Of a stretch of DNA of 64,000 bases, positions 36,665 to 48,609 are shown piece after piece. The first letter of the stretch is position 1. Each line of letters opens with the position of its first letter. The notes under the pieces were generated by a model. It ran no database searches and had not been told where the DNA came from. It saw nothing but the letters and a program-made list of their open reading frames with translations. The stretch comes from Sipunculus nudus (lineage: Eukaryota > Annelida > Sipuncula > Golfingiida > Sipunculidae), in contig CM049318.1 in the NCBI GenBank assembly GCA_026874595.1, forward strand, positions 26,192,956-26,256,955. Direction: 5' to 3'. A program made the position numbers and the translations under genes.

Positions 36665-36840
36665 ATAGATTTTCAGTCAGATAATGTTTCAATAAAATAT
36701 GTACAGATATATATATATATATTTTTTTAATTTTGTGGCGCTGCGCTCGTGGGCAGAAATTCCTACATTGGTATGTTTACCTTAAAGGCCTGGATAGTGA
36801 TATGACATTTGCGAACCGGAATTGGACCCTTGAGGCAGGT
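36665..36840 (-). mobile_element. Helitron-like fragment
   Basis: 'cgtgggcagaaattcctacattggtatgtttacctt...gacatttgcgaaccggaat' aligns with the interior of the element at 19,842-20,946 (around 20,213-20,300), in the same orientation. Terminal hairpin and CTAG are absent. A decayed piece. Confidence 0.5.
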
Positions 36841-36844
36841 ACCA

Positions 36845-39450
36845 CTTGATATGTCCGTAATATGAGTGGCCTAAACCCTTTTCGGCATGGAATATTTCAC
36901 TAAGTAATTGTCATAGCTGTCATTTTATATGTCCTTGTTATGAGTAACCTTAAAACTTCGGGGATATAAGACTTCAGTAAGTGTTTGCACAGGTGTCACA
37001 TGATATGTCCGTAATATTAGTAACCTATTTTTTTCGGGCATGGAAAACTCCAGTAAAGTGCTTGCGACACGTGGCATAAGAAATGTCCGTAATATGGGTA
37101 AGGCTAGCCCTATGGAATACTCCACTAACTGCTTACCACAGGTGTCATATGATATATCCGTAATGTTGCTATTGCAAATCCTTTAGTCATGGAAACCTCC
37201 ATTACACGCTTGAGACCCGTGACATATGACGTGTCCGTAATATTATTTGAAACCCTAATCACCGAGGCATGGGATACTCAAGATGTTTTTGTCACATGCA
37301 GGATATTATATGTTCGTGATATGACAAACCTAATCCCTTCGTGCATGAAATTATTCAGTAAATTCTTATCACGTGTGGCATATGAAATAACCCATGGGTG
37401 CTTGCGTCATTTTATATGCCCGTTATATGGGTAACCCTGACCCTTCGGGCATACAATATTAATACAGTAAGTGCTTGTTACAAGTTTCAAATGATATATC
37501 CGTAATATTCGTAAACCTTATCTTCCGGGCATGGTTTACTCCAGCAAGTGCTTGTCATAGGTGGCATTTGAGATATCAGTGATATGTTTGCAGCCGATTG
37601 AAATAACTGCAGCCACCTTTGACAGATAATACTCGCACCAGTTTGGTGGTAACACGAAAATGCGATCATACAAGTCGGGTGGTGGGAGGCTCAACTGTGG
37701 ACTTTACCGAAATTAGGGACATCTGACGGACATGGATTGAACTAATGAGGTTATAGTACAAAACGCGAAACCATTTACTGACTTTAACAACATTTACTGA
37801 CGGCAACGACTGATACCTTATCGATAGTAGCATAAACCCCGTGTGAAACATTGAATCAAAGCTGTTGCTCATAGCTTTAGTTAAATGTGCGACCTCTAGT
37901 AGGAATGACTTGAACTAATTAAATGGCAAAATTGCGATCGCACGCTGAAAAGCCCCTTTATGAACAAGTGACAGCACTTTCTATGGCGCAGGTCTAATTT
38001 GCTACTTTGCGACTCTTATTAGACATTTCAATTACTACATGACAAGTCCGTGCTGTGTGTAACCCTTACCCGTCGGACATTGAATAATCCAGTAAGTGTG
38101 TGTTAGATGTATCATATGATATATCCGTAAAATGGGTAACCCTAACCCTACCTGTATGGAACACTGCGGGAAGTGCTTGTGACAGGTGTCCTGTAATAAG
38201 TCCGTCGTAGAGCTAAACTTATTTCAGTGCTCCTCAAAGATACCTCTGATATCCGTAATATGGGTAACCCTAACCATTCGTGCTTGGAATACCCTAGTAA
38301 ATCCTTGCATCAGGTGATATATGATGTGCACGTGATATGGGTACCCAGAACCATCCGGGCATGGAATTATTCAGTATGTGCTTTTTCACGTGTCATAAGA
38401 TATGTCCCTTATATGGCTAGCGCTAACCCTTCGGGCATCGAATACTCCACTAATTCGCTTTGTCTCACTCTAATAAGTGCTTGTGACAGGTGTCAAAGGA
38501 TAAATTCGTTATATTCTTACTGCTAATCCATCGGTCATGAGAAAATTCCATTAAATGCTTGCTAATCGTGACATATGATGTGTCCGTGACATTACTTGTA
38601 ACCCTAACCCCTGAGGCCAGGAATACTCGGGAAGTGTTAGTTTGTAAACCCAAACCCATCGTGTAAGTAAGTTCTTGTCACAGGTGGCACTTGAAACAAT
38701 CATGATATTTGTAACTCTACCCCTTCGGGCATGGTCCACTCCAGTAAATGTTTGTCATCGGGCATTTTGGTGTCCGTGATATGGTTGTAGCCGATTGAAA
38801 TAATTGCAGCCACCTTTGACAGCTAACACTGGGCCTAGTTTTATGGTAACATATATATGACTGATATCGGATCGATTGAAGCAGAGGGTGCTTAGCCGTT
38901 TCCAGCAGTGCACGCTGCTCATAATTTTACTGAAATGGGCGACTTCTGGCAGCAATGACATGTACTTATTCGATTGCAAAAACTTTGATTGTACACTGGA
39001 AGTCCCATGGCTTAAAGATGATAGTCACTTGCTACGGCGCAGGTCTGATTTACTACTTTGCGACTGCTTTTTGCGACTGCGCATATTTCCCACAGATTGA
39101 CTGAACAGAGGGACCTCTGGCAGCAATGACCTGTACTAAATAGATAGTGGCAAAACTTTGATTGCCTGCTGGCAGTCCCCGTGAGGAACAGGTGACATCC
39201 ACTAGCTAGGGCGCAGGACTGATTTGTAACGTTGCTGCTGCTATTTGTTACTGTGTACTGCTTAACTGAACTAAGCGACCTCTGGCAGCAATGACCTGTA
39301 CTAATTCTATAGTAGCAAAGATTGCGATCGCAGTCTGGTAGCCCCTATGGGGAGCATGTGACAGCCACCTGCTACGGCGGTGTTCTGCTATTTTGCGACT
39401 TTTATTTGCTGCCGAGCACATTGCGTATATCAACCGCTCTGTGTGTGATG
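36845..39450. repeat. 78-bp satellite and ~165-bp modules in a duplicated 1.2-kb arrangement
   Basis: Monomers of about 78 bp contain 'atatgtccgtaatatgggtaacc', 'cttcgggcatggaatactcc' and 'agtaagtgcttg' at 36,845-37,580 and 38,040-38,780. Each block is followed by a second module type ('agccgattgaaata.ctgcagccacctttgacag' at 37,590 and 38,789, then 'gcgacctctggcagcaatgacctgtacta' units near 38,938, 39,109 and 39,278). The pair of blocks repeats at about 1,199 bp. Confidence 0.8.
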
Positions 39451-40127
39451 GTAGCAAGGCGTGTGGATACTCAGGGCGCGTTGTGCCGGGCTATGCGCAA
39501 TGGTAGCAAAGGAGCCAAGAGAAAGCCTTGAAAGCCAACTGCAGAACTGAAAACAAAACTTGATAATAAAATTACTATAATGGGGGGGAGGGGGGTAATT
39601 TCGACATTACATTGAATCCGAACTCTGATAAAAGCGGTCGCATATGTGAGCAGGGGTCACAGAAGAGATATTATATAAGTTTCTTGCAAATATAATGATC
39701 TTGAAGTTATTTGGAGGATGTTGAATTCAATAGTGATCAGATACAAGAATTCAACAAAAACTCTACGGATATTAAGTAGACCCTTTTTGTATAATTCCAA
39801 CCTTTCTTTTGAAATTCCTAAAAGGTATAGTCATTTATAAATAACCGTGAAACATACATAACTGAATATCTTAAATACAAAATCTTAAATACAAAACGTA
39901 TCATGAAACAATTAATAAGAAAATTTAAAATGTAAATTTGAAGATTTTTATGAATCAATAGTCAAAGGGGCCATTACTTGAGCACGGATACGTTGGTTTG
40001 AAGAAGTAAAAAAAAAAATGTTCCTTACATTGGAATACAGAAACTACATGAACTAACATATGCGTAAAATAAAAGGGCAAAATTACATGAATTTCGGGCG
40101 ATTACCATATATATGTCCCAGCAACAC

Positions 40128-40130
<3 letters not shown>
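39451..40130. other. No gene seen
   Basis: AT-rich, with a G-rich run near 39,581-39,596. 'gcgattaccatatatatg' at 40,099-40,115 resembles the outer end of the inverted-terminus element that follows, perhaps a relic of another copy. Confidence 0.5.
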
Positions 40131-40172
<42 letters not shown>

Positions 40173-40749
40173 TAATCGTGCAATATAACGGACCCATATT
40201 TCATGGTCTCATAAAAAAAGTGACCACATATCAATGAAAAAACTGTTTCATGTAAAAGTTGAAGATCCGGCGCATTTAATGATACAATATTTTTGTATGT
40301 TTGATATAAATATATTTTGCTACAAACTGTCGAAAAAGGGTAGTTTGCTGAAAATACCCAAAATGACGTCGTGTCAAAGACGTTCTCAGCCGACGTCATT
40401 AATCCACAGTACTGTACATGCATACCATGTGAAAACAAAAGGATGATGACAAACAAAAATTACAGTCAATATATCTTTTTATGCATAGATAGAGAGACAA
40501 TTTTACCTCTAAATATCCATATTTCCCAAGATTTAATAAAAGTTGTCAACGTCGTGCCGCCAAAAACATAAACATGCAACTGTCGTCTGTGAATGTATTC
40601 GACTGATCACGTTAACTCTTGCTCTACTCAGCTTTGTCTCTATGTACGTTTTATATGTCAAATAAATATAAATTGTGTAATAAACAGTCATTTTTGTGGA
40701 CAGAGTATACAGACTATATTTTAGACATGTCATTTATTTTATCTATTTT

Positions 40750-40896
40750 TATCACACCATATGTGACCACATTCTAAAATTATATATTTATTACAAACTT
40801 ATATGGCCTGTTAAATAAAATGTGGTCACACCTAATTTTTGTTAATATTTATTGTAAAAAATGTGGTCACACCATGTGACCACATTTATAATATAT

Positions 40897-40962
<66 letters not shown>

Positions 40963-41301
40963 ACAAACTTATATGGCTTGTCAAATAAAATGTGGTCATA
41001 CCTTATTTTTGTTAATAATTATTGGTAAATAATGTGGTCACACCTTATGTGACAACATTTTATAATATTATATATATAATAAAAACTTATTAGGCTGGTC
41101 AAATAAAATGTGGTCACACCTTATTTTGTCAATATTCTTTGGTGAAAAATGTGGTCACACCATATGTGACCACATTTATAATATTCTATACATAATACAA
41201 ACTTATATGGCTGGTCAAGGAAAATGTGGTCACAACTTATTTTAAGCAAAGTTTATTGTAAAAAATGTGTTCACACCATGTGACCACATTTTATAATATA
41301 T

Positions 41302-41357
<56 letters not shown>

Positions 41358-43330
41358 AAATACAAACATATATGGCTTATCAAATAAAATGTGGTCACAG
41401 CTTATTTTGTTAATATTTATTGTTAAAAAATGTGGTCACACTGATGTGACCACATTTTATAATATTCTAGTTATAATACAAACTTATATGGCTGGTCAAA
41501 TAAAATGTGGTCACACCTTATCTTTGTCAACATTTGTGAAAATGTGGTCACACCATATGTGACAACATTTTATAATCTAATACTTATAAAATGAATTCAG
41601 TTCACGTTTGTGCGCAATGTTCTCTAAAACCGCGCTGTGTACAATATTGTGCCATACATCATTTTAAAGGTTATTATCCCCGCAGTGACATAGGCGGTAT
41701 GAAAATAAATAATTTTTAATATAGATATAATTTTGAGTGATTTTTCCGTTTTTTTACCGAGCACAGCCGAACTGTCTTCGGCAATCACCGGAATGCGTGC
41801 ATCGTGATCACTTAACCTCTAACATATTGTTCATATGAATAACGCTTGCTTTCAATGAGGGATTTGACCCACGTGCGTGGTCAGCAAAAGAGAAAAACAC
41901 ATGTTTCTCGCTTATGAAATGGAGAGTTCAACCCAGGAGGATTAATGACAAAACCTCATCCATATCCCAATTTCAGGAACATGCGTGGGGTGGGGTGGAG
42001 TGGTGTCTGGGGTTTCAGGCCTCAAAATTTGTCTGATACGATGAAAAAAAAAACATTGCGGCGGTTGAAAATGATTACGGACCCTCTGCATGGAATTCCG
42101 TTAGGTCCGCTCCTGCCACTTACGAGGTTTGCATATTTCTGTTTCTTTCTTTAGGAACAGTTTCCTTGCAACGTACATTTAATAAATCTTTCATGTGTTC
42201 CTCACATCAACCAAATCTTTATACGTCCACCGATAGAATCCAGTCAATATCATCGAAAACCTGAATGCCCCCGCGTCTCATTCCGGTTCGCAATGTCAAC
42301 ACCATCACTGGCCAGGTCATCAAGGTAAACATATAAGGTATAAATTTCTTGCCACGAGGACAGAGTTTATACGGACGGACGGTATGATGTTAAGGATTCA
42401 TGTAATTTAAAAGTAAGTGGCAAAATTAAGATACAAGCAGCTGTACATAGAAACGTTTTCTATTCACAGAAGTGTTGTTCCTCAGAGAGGTGCGTGAGTT
42501 ATTCTGCAGTCGTGCCAAAATGTTTATACATATCTTATGGAAACAGTTTCCCACTGAAAACCTATATTTTCTGTTAACTTTTAGAATAAAAAAAATGAGC
42601 CAACATTTCACATCTCAGTTAATAAATCTCCCCAACCCCGGTAATAAGCCCGGTATACCGGGTCTATCCGCTAGTATATTATATATATAATACAAACTTA
42701 TTAGGCTGGTCAAATAAAATGTGGTCACACCTTATTTTTGTCAATATTCTTTGGTGAAAAATGTGGTCACACCATATGTGACCACATTTAATAATATTCT
42801 ATATATAATACAAACTTATATGGCTGGTGAAATAAAATGTGGTCACACCTTATTTTGTCAATATTTATTGTGAAAAATGTGGTCACTCCATATGTGACAA
42901 CATTTTAACATATTATATATATAATACAAACTTATTAGGCTGGTAAAATAAAATGTGGTCACACCTTATTTTTGTCAATATTCTTTGGTGAAAAATGTGG
43001 TCACACCATATGTGACATTTTATAATATTCTTTATATAATACAAACTTATATGGCTGGTCAAGTAAAATGTGGTCACAACTTATTTTTGGCAAAATTTAT
43101 TTTTAAAAATGAAGTCACACCATATGTGACCACATTTTATAATATTCTATATATAATACAAACCTATATGGCTGGTCAAATAAAATGTGGTCACAACTTA
43201 TTTTTTTATTGGTAAAAAAATATGGTCTCTTGGTTTGAAAAAAAATCAGGATTAAATTTAGAAAAAAATAAGGGATATGATGATGTAAGAATATATTTAA
43301 ATGTGGTCACAACACCTTTTTTTACTATTT
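40750..43330. repeat. Tandem array of palindromic 'gtggtcac' monomers
   Basis: About a dozen monomers of ~130-150 bp: 'tatggctggtcaaataaaatgtggtcacacc', a T-rich spacer, then a palindrome with arms AATGTGGTCAC and GTGACCACATT. Some monomers carry expanded (TA)n tracts at the same point (40,903-40,960; 41,308-41,356). Two half-arrays flank the nested Helitron-like copy. Confidence 0.85.
41576..42674 (+). mobile_element. Helitron-like non-autonomous element, copy 2 (1,099 bp)
   Basis: Begins TC (41,576), ends CTAG (42,671-42,674), with a perfect palindrome CCCGGTATACCGGG (42,649-42,662) 8 nt before the end. It is inserted between A and T: removing it rejoins 'acattttataa' with 'tatattatatatataatac', which matches the intact array at about 42,899-42,928. 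These are the standard Helitron signs. No Rep/helicase frame, so non-autonomous. Inverted relative to copy 1. Confidence 0.8.
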
Positions 43331-43961
43331 CTAACTACTATATGTGGTCACACAATTTATAAAAAAGAGATCACACCTTAATAATGTCATTCATTATAAC
43401 TAATAAATGTTGTCACACTTAATAATAATTTTATTAAAAATAAGGATATTATTATGTTAGTATAACAAAAAATGTTGTAACATAATGCGGACGAACGTAT
43501 TTCTCGCGTGTCTCTCTTGATTTTAAGTGCATGACTTTTCACGTGACACACGACATTTGTTTACGTTCTGGCGGCAGGGCGTCGTCACCTTGAACGTACA
43601 TCAAGTGAAATGTGGATAAAAAGAGGTAAATTAGTATAAACATATATGGGTAATATTATATATTGACTGTAAATTTTATAAGACATCATCTAAATGTTTA
43701 ACATGGTATATATGTATATTACTGTGGATTCATGACGTCGGCTCAGAACGTCTTTGACACGACGTCATTTTGGGTATTTTCGGCAAACTACCCTTTTTCG
43801 ACAGTTTGTAGCAAAATAAATATATAAGTAACATACAAAAATATGATATCATTATATGCGCCGGATTGTCAACTTTATCATGCAAAAAAATTTTTAGTGA
43901 AATGTGGTCACACTTATTTGTGAGAGAGAGTAACATGGGTCCGTTATATTGCACGATTACC

Positions 43962-44045
<84 letters not shown>
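43962..44045. repeat. (TA)n tract
   Basis: About 75 bp of TA repeats flanking the inverted-terminus element, matching the tract at 40,131-40,170 on its other side. Confidence 0.95.
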
Positions 44046-45700
44046 GATCACAGAAAACAAAATGGAGATCTTAATGTTAAATGGTGTTGTGGGCATTTCA
44101 CAACACTAAGCATTACTTTCCAGGATGCTGGAACAGAATATTGAAAACATATTAAAACTCTGAAGATGGAGATGATAATTATGACAAAATCTTAAGCAAT
44201 ATTGCAACTAGTCTACCCACTGTAAGTTGAAAACATGCTCAAAACGTTATGAATACATCTCTCCGGACCAACAAACCAACCTAAAATAAAACACAGAACC
44301 CTTATTTTAGCCCATAGTAACTGGGGTATGAACTCCCCGGAACTACATGCTGAGAATGACTCCCTGAAATTCCATGGGTAAACGTTAATAAGAAAATGCT
44401 CAGTGTCAAATATACGACAGTCTATTTTAAAATTATATATTTATTGTGGGTATACAGCAGATGCGATTCCAATTTACCAGCCCCCCTCCAAAAAAATACC
44501 ATTATTCTACAAGGATATCATGATTGCACTAACTATCTTAAACAGATTAGACCAGTATACCTTCTCCACAAACAGTTATGAATGAAATATGTTTTAACAA
44601 CTGGTAACGATTATACGTATAAGTACCAAAAAATCAGTAAAATATAAACTTATTCCTTTAATTATTGCTCACAATAAATGGTTACCGAACTGGTTATTAT
44701 TGAAAAATTTAATCCATAAATTCACAACCTGTATAGAAGTTTTAGAAAAGGAATTCTTTTTGGGATGTTTTTAAAGCTTGGTGGAAAGGGATATTTTCGA
44801 CATCTAACAGATTTGATTATAAAGTAAATATTTATTATATTCTTCAATTCCAATGAAAAACAGCTTTAATACTGTATGTTGCAAGCTAATTAATGTATCC
44901 ATCATACTAAATGCAAAGAGGAAAATCTTTCTTCAGATTTATGACAAACGTCTAAGAAATTTAAACATAGAGAGGTATTAGGTAACTAATTCGGATCCGG
45001 CCGGTGATATTAAAGCGCATATATTAAAAATTGCAATTGAAAATTAACATCAGCTTTTCTTTACAACAACTAAATTGATATTATTTAAAGAAAAACACTT
45101 ATCAATGGATAAATATTAATGTCTCTCCTGCAACATGGTTATAACGATTTTTTTATCATAATAATAATATTTAAACACTACAGGTGTAATTTGTTTTCGT
45201 AGCCGTGTTTAATATTCTGTAAAGGTTTCATGATTCTTTTTTGGTATCAATGAATATTTCTTGAAGCTTTAGGCTTCGCATATATCACCTCACTACCCCA
45301 CAGAAAGGTCCCATATATGTTCAGTTCACTGCATTCACCTGTACATTTTTGTTCTATTTATTACTTTCCAATAAATTCTCCGGGAATCGCATCGATGATA
45401 AAAATCGGTATAAATAGAACCAAAACACAAACTTATTGTATGGTGCTTTGCTTAAGAAAGTACACTAAGATACATTCATAGAAAAGAAGAATTAGAAAAA
45501 AAAAAGAATGATTCAAGTACAAGAAGAAATAGTATTTCCGAACACAGGTAGTAAGTAACATTAGGTGGCGCCATTGGCAAGTAGAAAAACGAATCACATT
45601 CACATGATCAATGCGTCTGGCCAATATGGTGAGAATTTTAGCTGTGGTTCAGGAGATAAAAAGTTTTGCTCAATAAAAGTTAAAATAGTAAATAAATAAG
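44046..45700. other. AT-rich stretch, no gene recognised
   Basis: Only short frames of about 60 codons, no repeat family recognised and no splice-consistent exon chain noticed. Confidence 0.5.
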
Positions 45701-45709
45701 CAAATTCGG

Positions 45710-46335
45710 GGAATTAATGTTCCCCGCTTTGGGTTCTTGTTGTTTTTCACGCTTGATTAACGACATAAAGGTAGAGTGACAGACAGAAGCCAGACACTTC
45801 AAAACCAATCCCTACCAAGGAAAGCATGAAAGCGATCACTGAACCAGATTTGAATGAAATCGGATAATATTTAGGAAAGTTATCGCACGGCAATGGAAAC
45901 CTGACAGACGGACAGACAGAGTGACAGACAGACAGAAGCCAGACTCTCCAAACCTATACCAACCATAGTGAGCATGAGCGCTATCACTGAACCAGATTTG
46001 AATGAAATCGGATAATATTTAGGAAAGTTATCCAACGGTAACGAAAACCTAATGGACTGACAGGCAGAGTTACAGAATGACAGACAGAAGCCAGGCACTC
46101 CAAAACAAATCCCAACCAAGATGAGCATGAGAGCAATCACTGAATAACATTGGAATGAAATCGGATAATATTTAGGAAAGTCATCGCACGGAAAAGAAAA
46201 CCTGACAGACTGAAAGACAGAGTGACATACACTCCAAGTCTAATCCCTGCCAAGATATGCATAAGAGCAATCACTTACCCAAATTTGAATGAAATCGGAT
46301 TAGTTTTAGGAAAGTTATCGCACGAAAACAAAAAC
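45710..46335 (-). repeat. Inverted copy of the ~150-bp TGTC repeat
   Basis: Four monomers in reverse orientation to 1033-1625: 'gaatgaaatcggataatatt', 'taggaaagttatcgcac', GACA-rich tracts, and 'ggggaattaatgttccccgc' at the end matching the hairpin region. The 86-codon minus frame mirrors the plus frame of the other copy only because the repeat is shared. Confidence 0.75.
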
Positions 46336-48497
46336 AAGAGGCCCAAGGGCCAGGACGCTCAGCATATTTTTACTTGGGTGCTCATTTTTTTTTATTAATG
46401 TTATATATTATCTGTGAGAATAGCCCATGGCTAAAGTTACAGTGTTGAAAAAATTGACAGAAAATAAAATTTCAGGATGCATAGGAGACCTGGCCAGGAC
46501 CCCCCCTGGGTTTCATAATAGAGGGTTCCAAGGAAATGGATCAATTTGTAACTTGTCTCTGTGGGTGCTAAAATTCAATAGCTAGCAGAATATAGGTCAC
46601 CATGATCCAATTTCAGGTTTCCAAAGGAGAATTGCCAAGGATTTCCCTGAATGTCCTGTAAGAAGAGTCTTGGGCAAATGGATACAATTTGTGTCTTTCT
46701 GTCTGGGTGCGCAAAACCATTTTTCAGCCCATAGGTCACACAATATAGGTCACCGTAACCTAATTTCAGGTTTCCAAGTACATTTGACTAGGACCTCCCT
46801 GAATTTTATGTTAAAATATTCTAGGCCTGATGGATACAATTTGTGCCCTGTCTGACTGTCTGGGTGCTTATATGACATCTTTTCTGTTAGGTTGCAAAAA
46901 ATAGATCATCGTGACCTAATTTCAGTTTTCAAGGACACTGGAAAAGGACTTCTCAAAATGTTACATTGGAAGATTCTAGGCCTAGCAGATAGAATGTGTG
47001 CCCTTGCTGACTGTCTGGGTGCTTGTATGACTTCTTTTCCTAAAAGTCGCAAAATAAAGCTCACGGTGACCTAATTTCGGTTTTCCACAGACTTTTGCCA
47101 ATGACGTCTCAAATGTTACATTACAAGATTCTTGGTCTAAAAAATACAATGTGTGCCCTGTCTGACTTTCTGGGTGCTCAGGAACCTGTTTTCGGCCTGT
47201 AGGTCACAAATTGTAGGTCATTATGACTTAACTCAGGTTTCCAAGGAGATATGCCCAGGACCTCCAAGGATGTTGCATTAGAAGATTCTAAGACTAAAAG
47301 GATATGATTTTTGCCCATCTGACATTCAGGAGGCTCAAAATCAGGTATTTGTCTCGTAGGTCACAAAATGCAAGTCACTATGACCTACTTTCAGGTTTCC
47401 AAGGAGATTTACCTAGAGCCTCCCAGGAAATTGTGTAAGACGATTCTAGGCCTAACAGATATGATTTGTCACCGTCTAACATTTAGGGTGTTCATACAAC
47501 TTTTTCCTATTGGTCGCAGAATATAGGTCCAGGTGACCTAATTTCAGGTATCCGAGGAGATTTGCCTAGAAACTCCCAGGATATTTAATTAGAAAATTCT
47601 AGGCCTCACAGATACGATTTGTCACCATCAGACATTTAGGGTGTTCACACATCCTTTTCCTCTAGGTCGCAGAATATAGGTCGTTGTGACCTAATTTCAG
47701 GTATCCAAGAAGATTTGCCTAGAAATTCCCAGGATATTGAGTTAGAAGATTCTAGTCCCCACAGATATAATTTGTCCCCATCTGACATTCAGGGTGCTCG
47801 AAATCATGTTTTTGGCTTGTAGGTGACAAAACGTAGGTCAACATGACCTAATTTTGGTTTCCCCAAGGAGATTTGCTTATGACCTCTCTTAATGTCATGT
47901 GAGAGGATTCTAGGCCTTATCAACTCAATTTGTGCCCTGTCTGACTGTCTGGATGCTAAAAACTATGTTTTTAGCTCGTAGGTCATTAAAATAGGGCACC
48001 ATGACCTTATTTCAGATTTCCAAGGAGATTTGTCTGGAGACTCCAAGGATATTGTGTTAGAAGATTCTAGGCCTCACAGATATGATTTGTCCCCATCGGA
48101 CATTCAGGGTGATCAAATGGCATTTTCCCTATAGGTTGCAGAATATAGGTCACAATGACCTTGTTCCAGGTTTCCAAGGACATTTGCCTAGCATCTCCCA
48201 AAAGGTCAGTTTAGAGGTTTCTACGTCTTATGGATACAATTTGTGCCCCGTCTGACGGTCTTGGTGTTCAAAATCAGTTTTTCGGCCAGTAGGCCACAAA
48301 ATATAGGTCACCATGACCTAATTTTGGGTTTCCAAGGATATTTTCCCTGAACTTCCATGGATGTACAGTTAAGACATTTCTATAGTTGTAACAGTTACAA
48401 ATTGTGCCCTGTAAACGGACGGACAGCCGGACGGACGCCGGACAAAGGGTGATCGCTATAGCTCAGATGACTAACAGCCAGCTGAGCTAAAAAAAAA
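46336..48497 (+). repeat. Complete AGGTCA inverted-repeat element, twelve ~155-bp monomers
   Basis: Head 'aggcccaagggccaggacgc' (from about 46,336), twelve monomers spaced about 155 bp, tail 'gccggacaaagggtgatcgc...cagccagctgagctaaaa' with an A-run. Each monomer centres on AGGTCA-n3-TGACCT or a one- or two-mismatch form. It is perfect at 47,835-47,849, 48,147-48,161 and 48,305-48,319, and near-perfect at 47,678-47,692. Monomers also share 'tttccaaggagatttgcc' and 'agaagattctaggcct'. Confidence 0.85.
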
Positions 48498-48605
48498 TTG
48501 ACGGACGGAAAGAGAGACGGGCAAACGGACGGATGGACGGACGTATGATGGGCAAACGGACGGATGGACGGACGTAAGGACGGTCCGACGGAAAGACGGA
48601 CCGCA
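48498..48605. repeat. ACGG-rich minisatellite
   Basis: 'gcaaacggacggatggacgg' repeated twice within a (GGAC)-like tract adjoining the tail of the preceding element. Confidence 0.8.
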
Positions 48606-48609
48606 CGAC

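Larger units (their letters stand above)
40171..43961. mobile_element. Element with long inverted termini enclosing a palindromic repeat array
   Basis: Ends are a perfect 26-bp inverted repeat beginning GGTAATCGTGCA (40,171-40,196 and 43,936-43,961), with diverged inverted similarity extending about 470 bp inward (for example 'cgtgccgccaaaaacataaac' near 40,553 against 43,550-43,580). Both ends abut (TA)n tracts, so a TA target is likely but not provable. Length is 3.79 kb, or 2.69 kb without the nested Helitron-like copy. No transposase frame; class unknown, with Tc1/mariner-like or foldback type possible. Confidence 0.65.
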
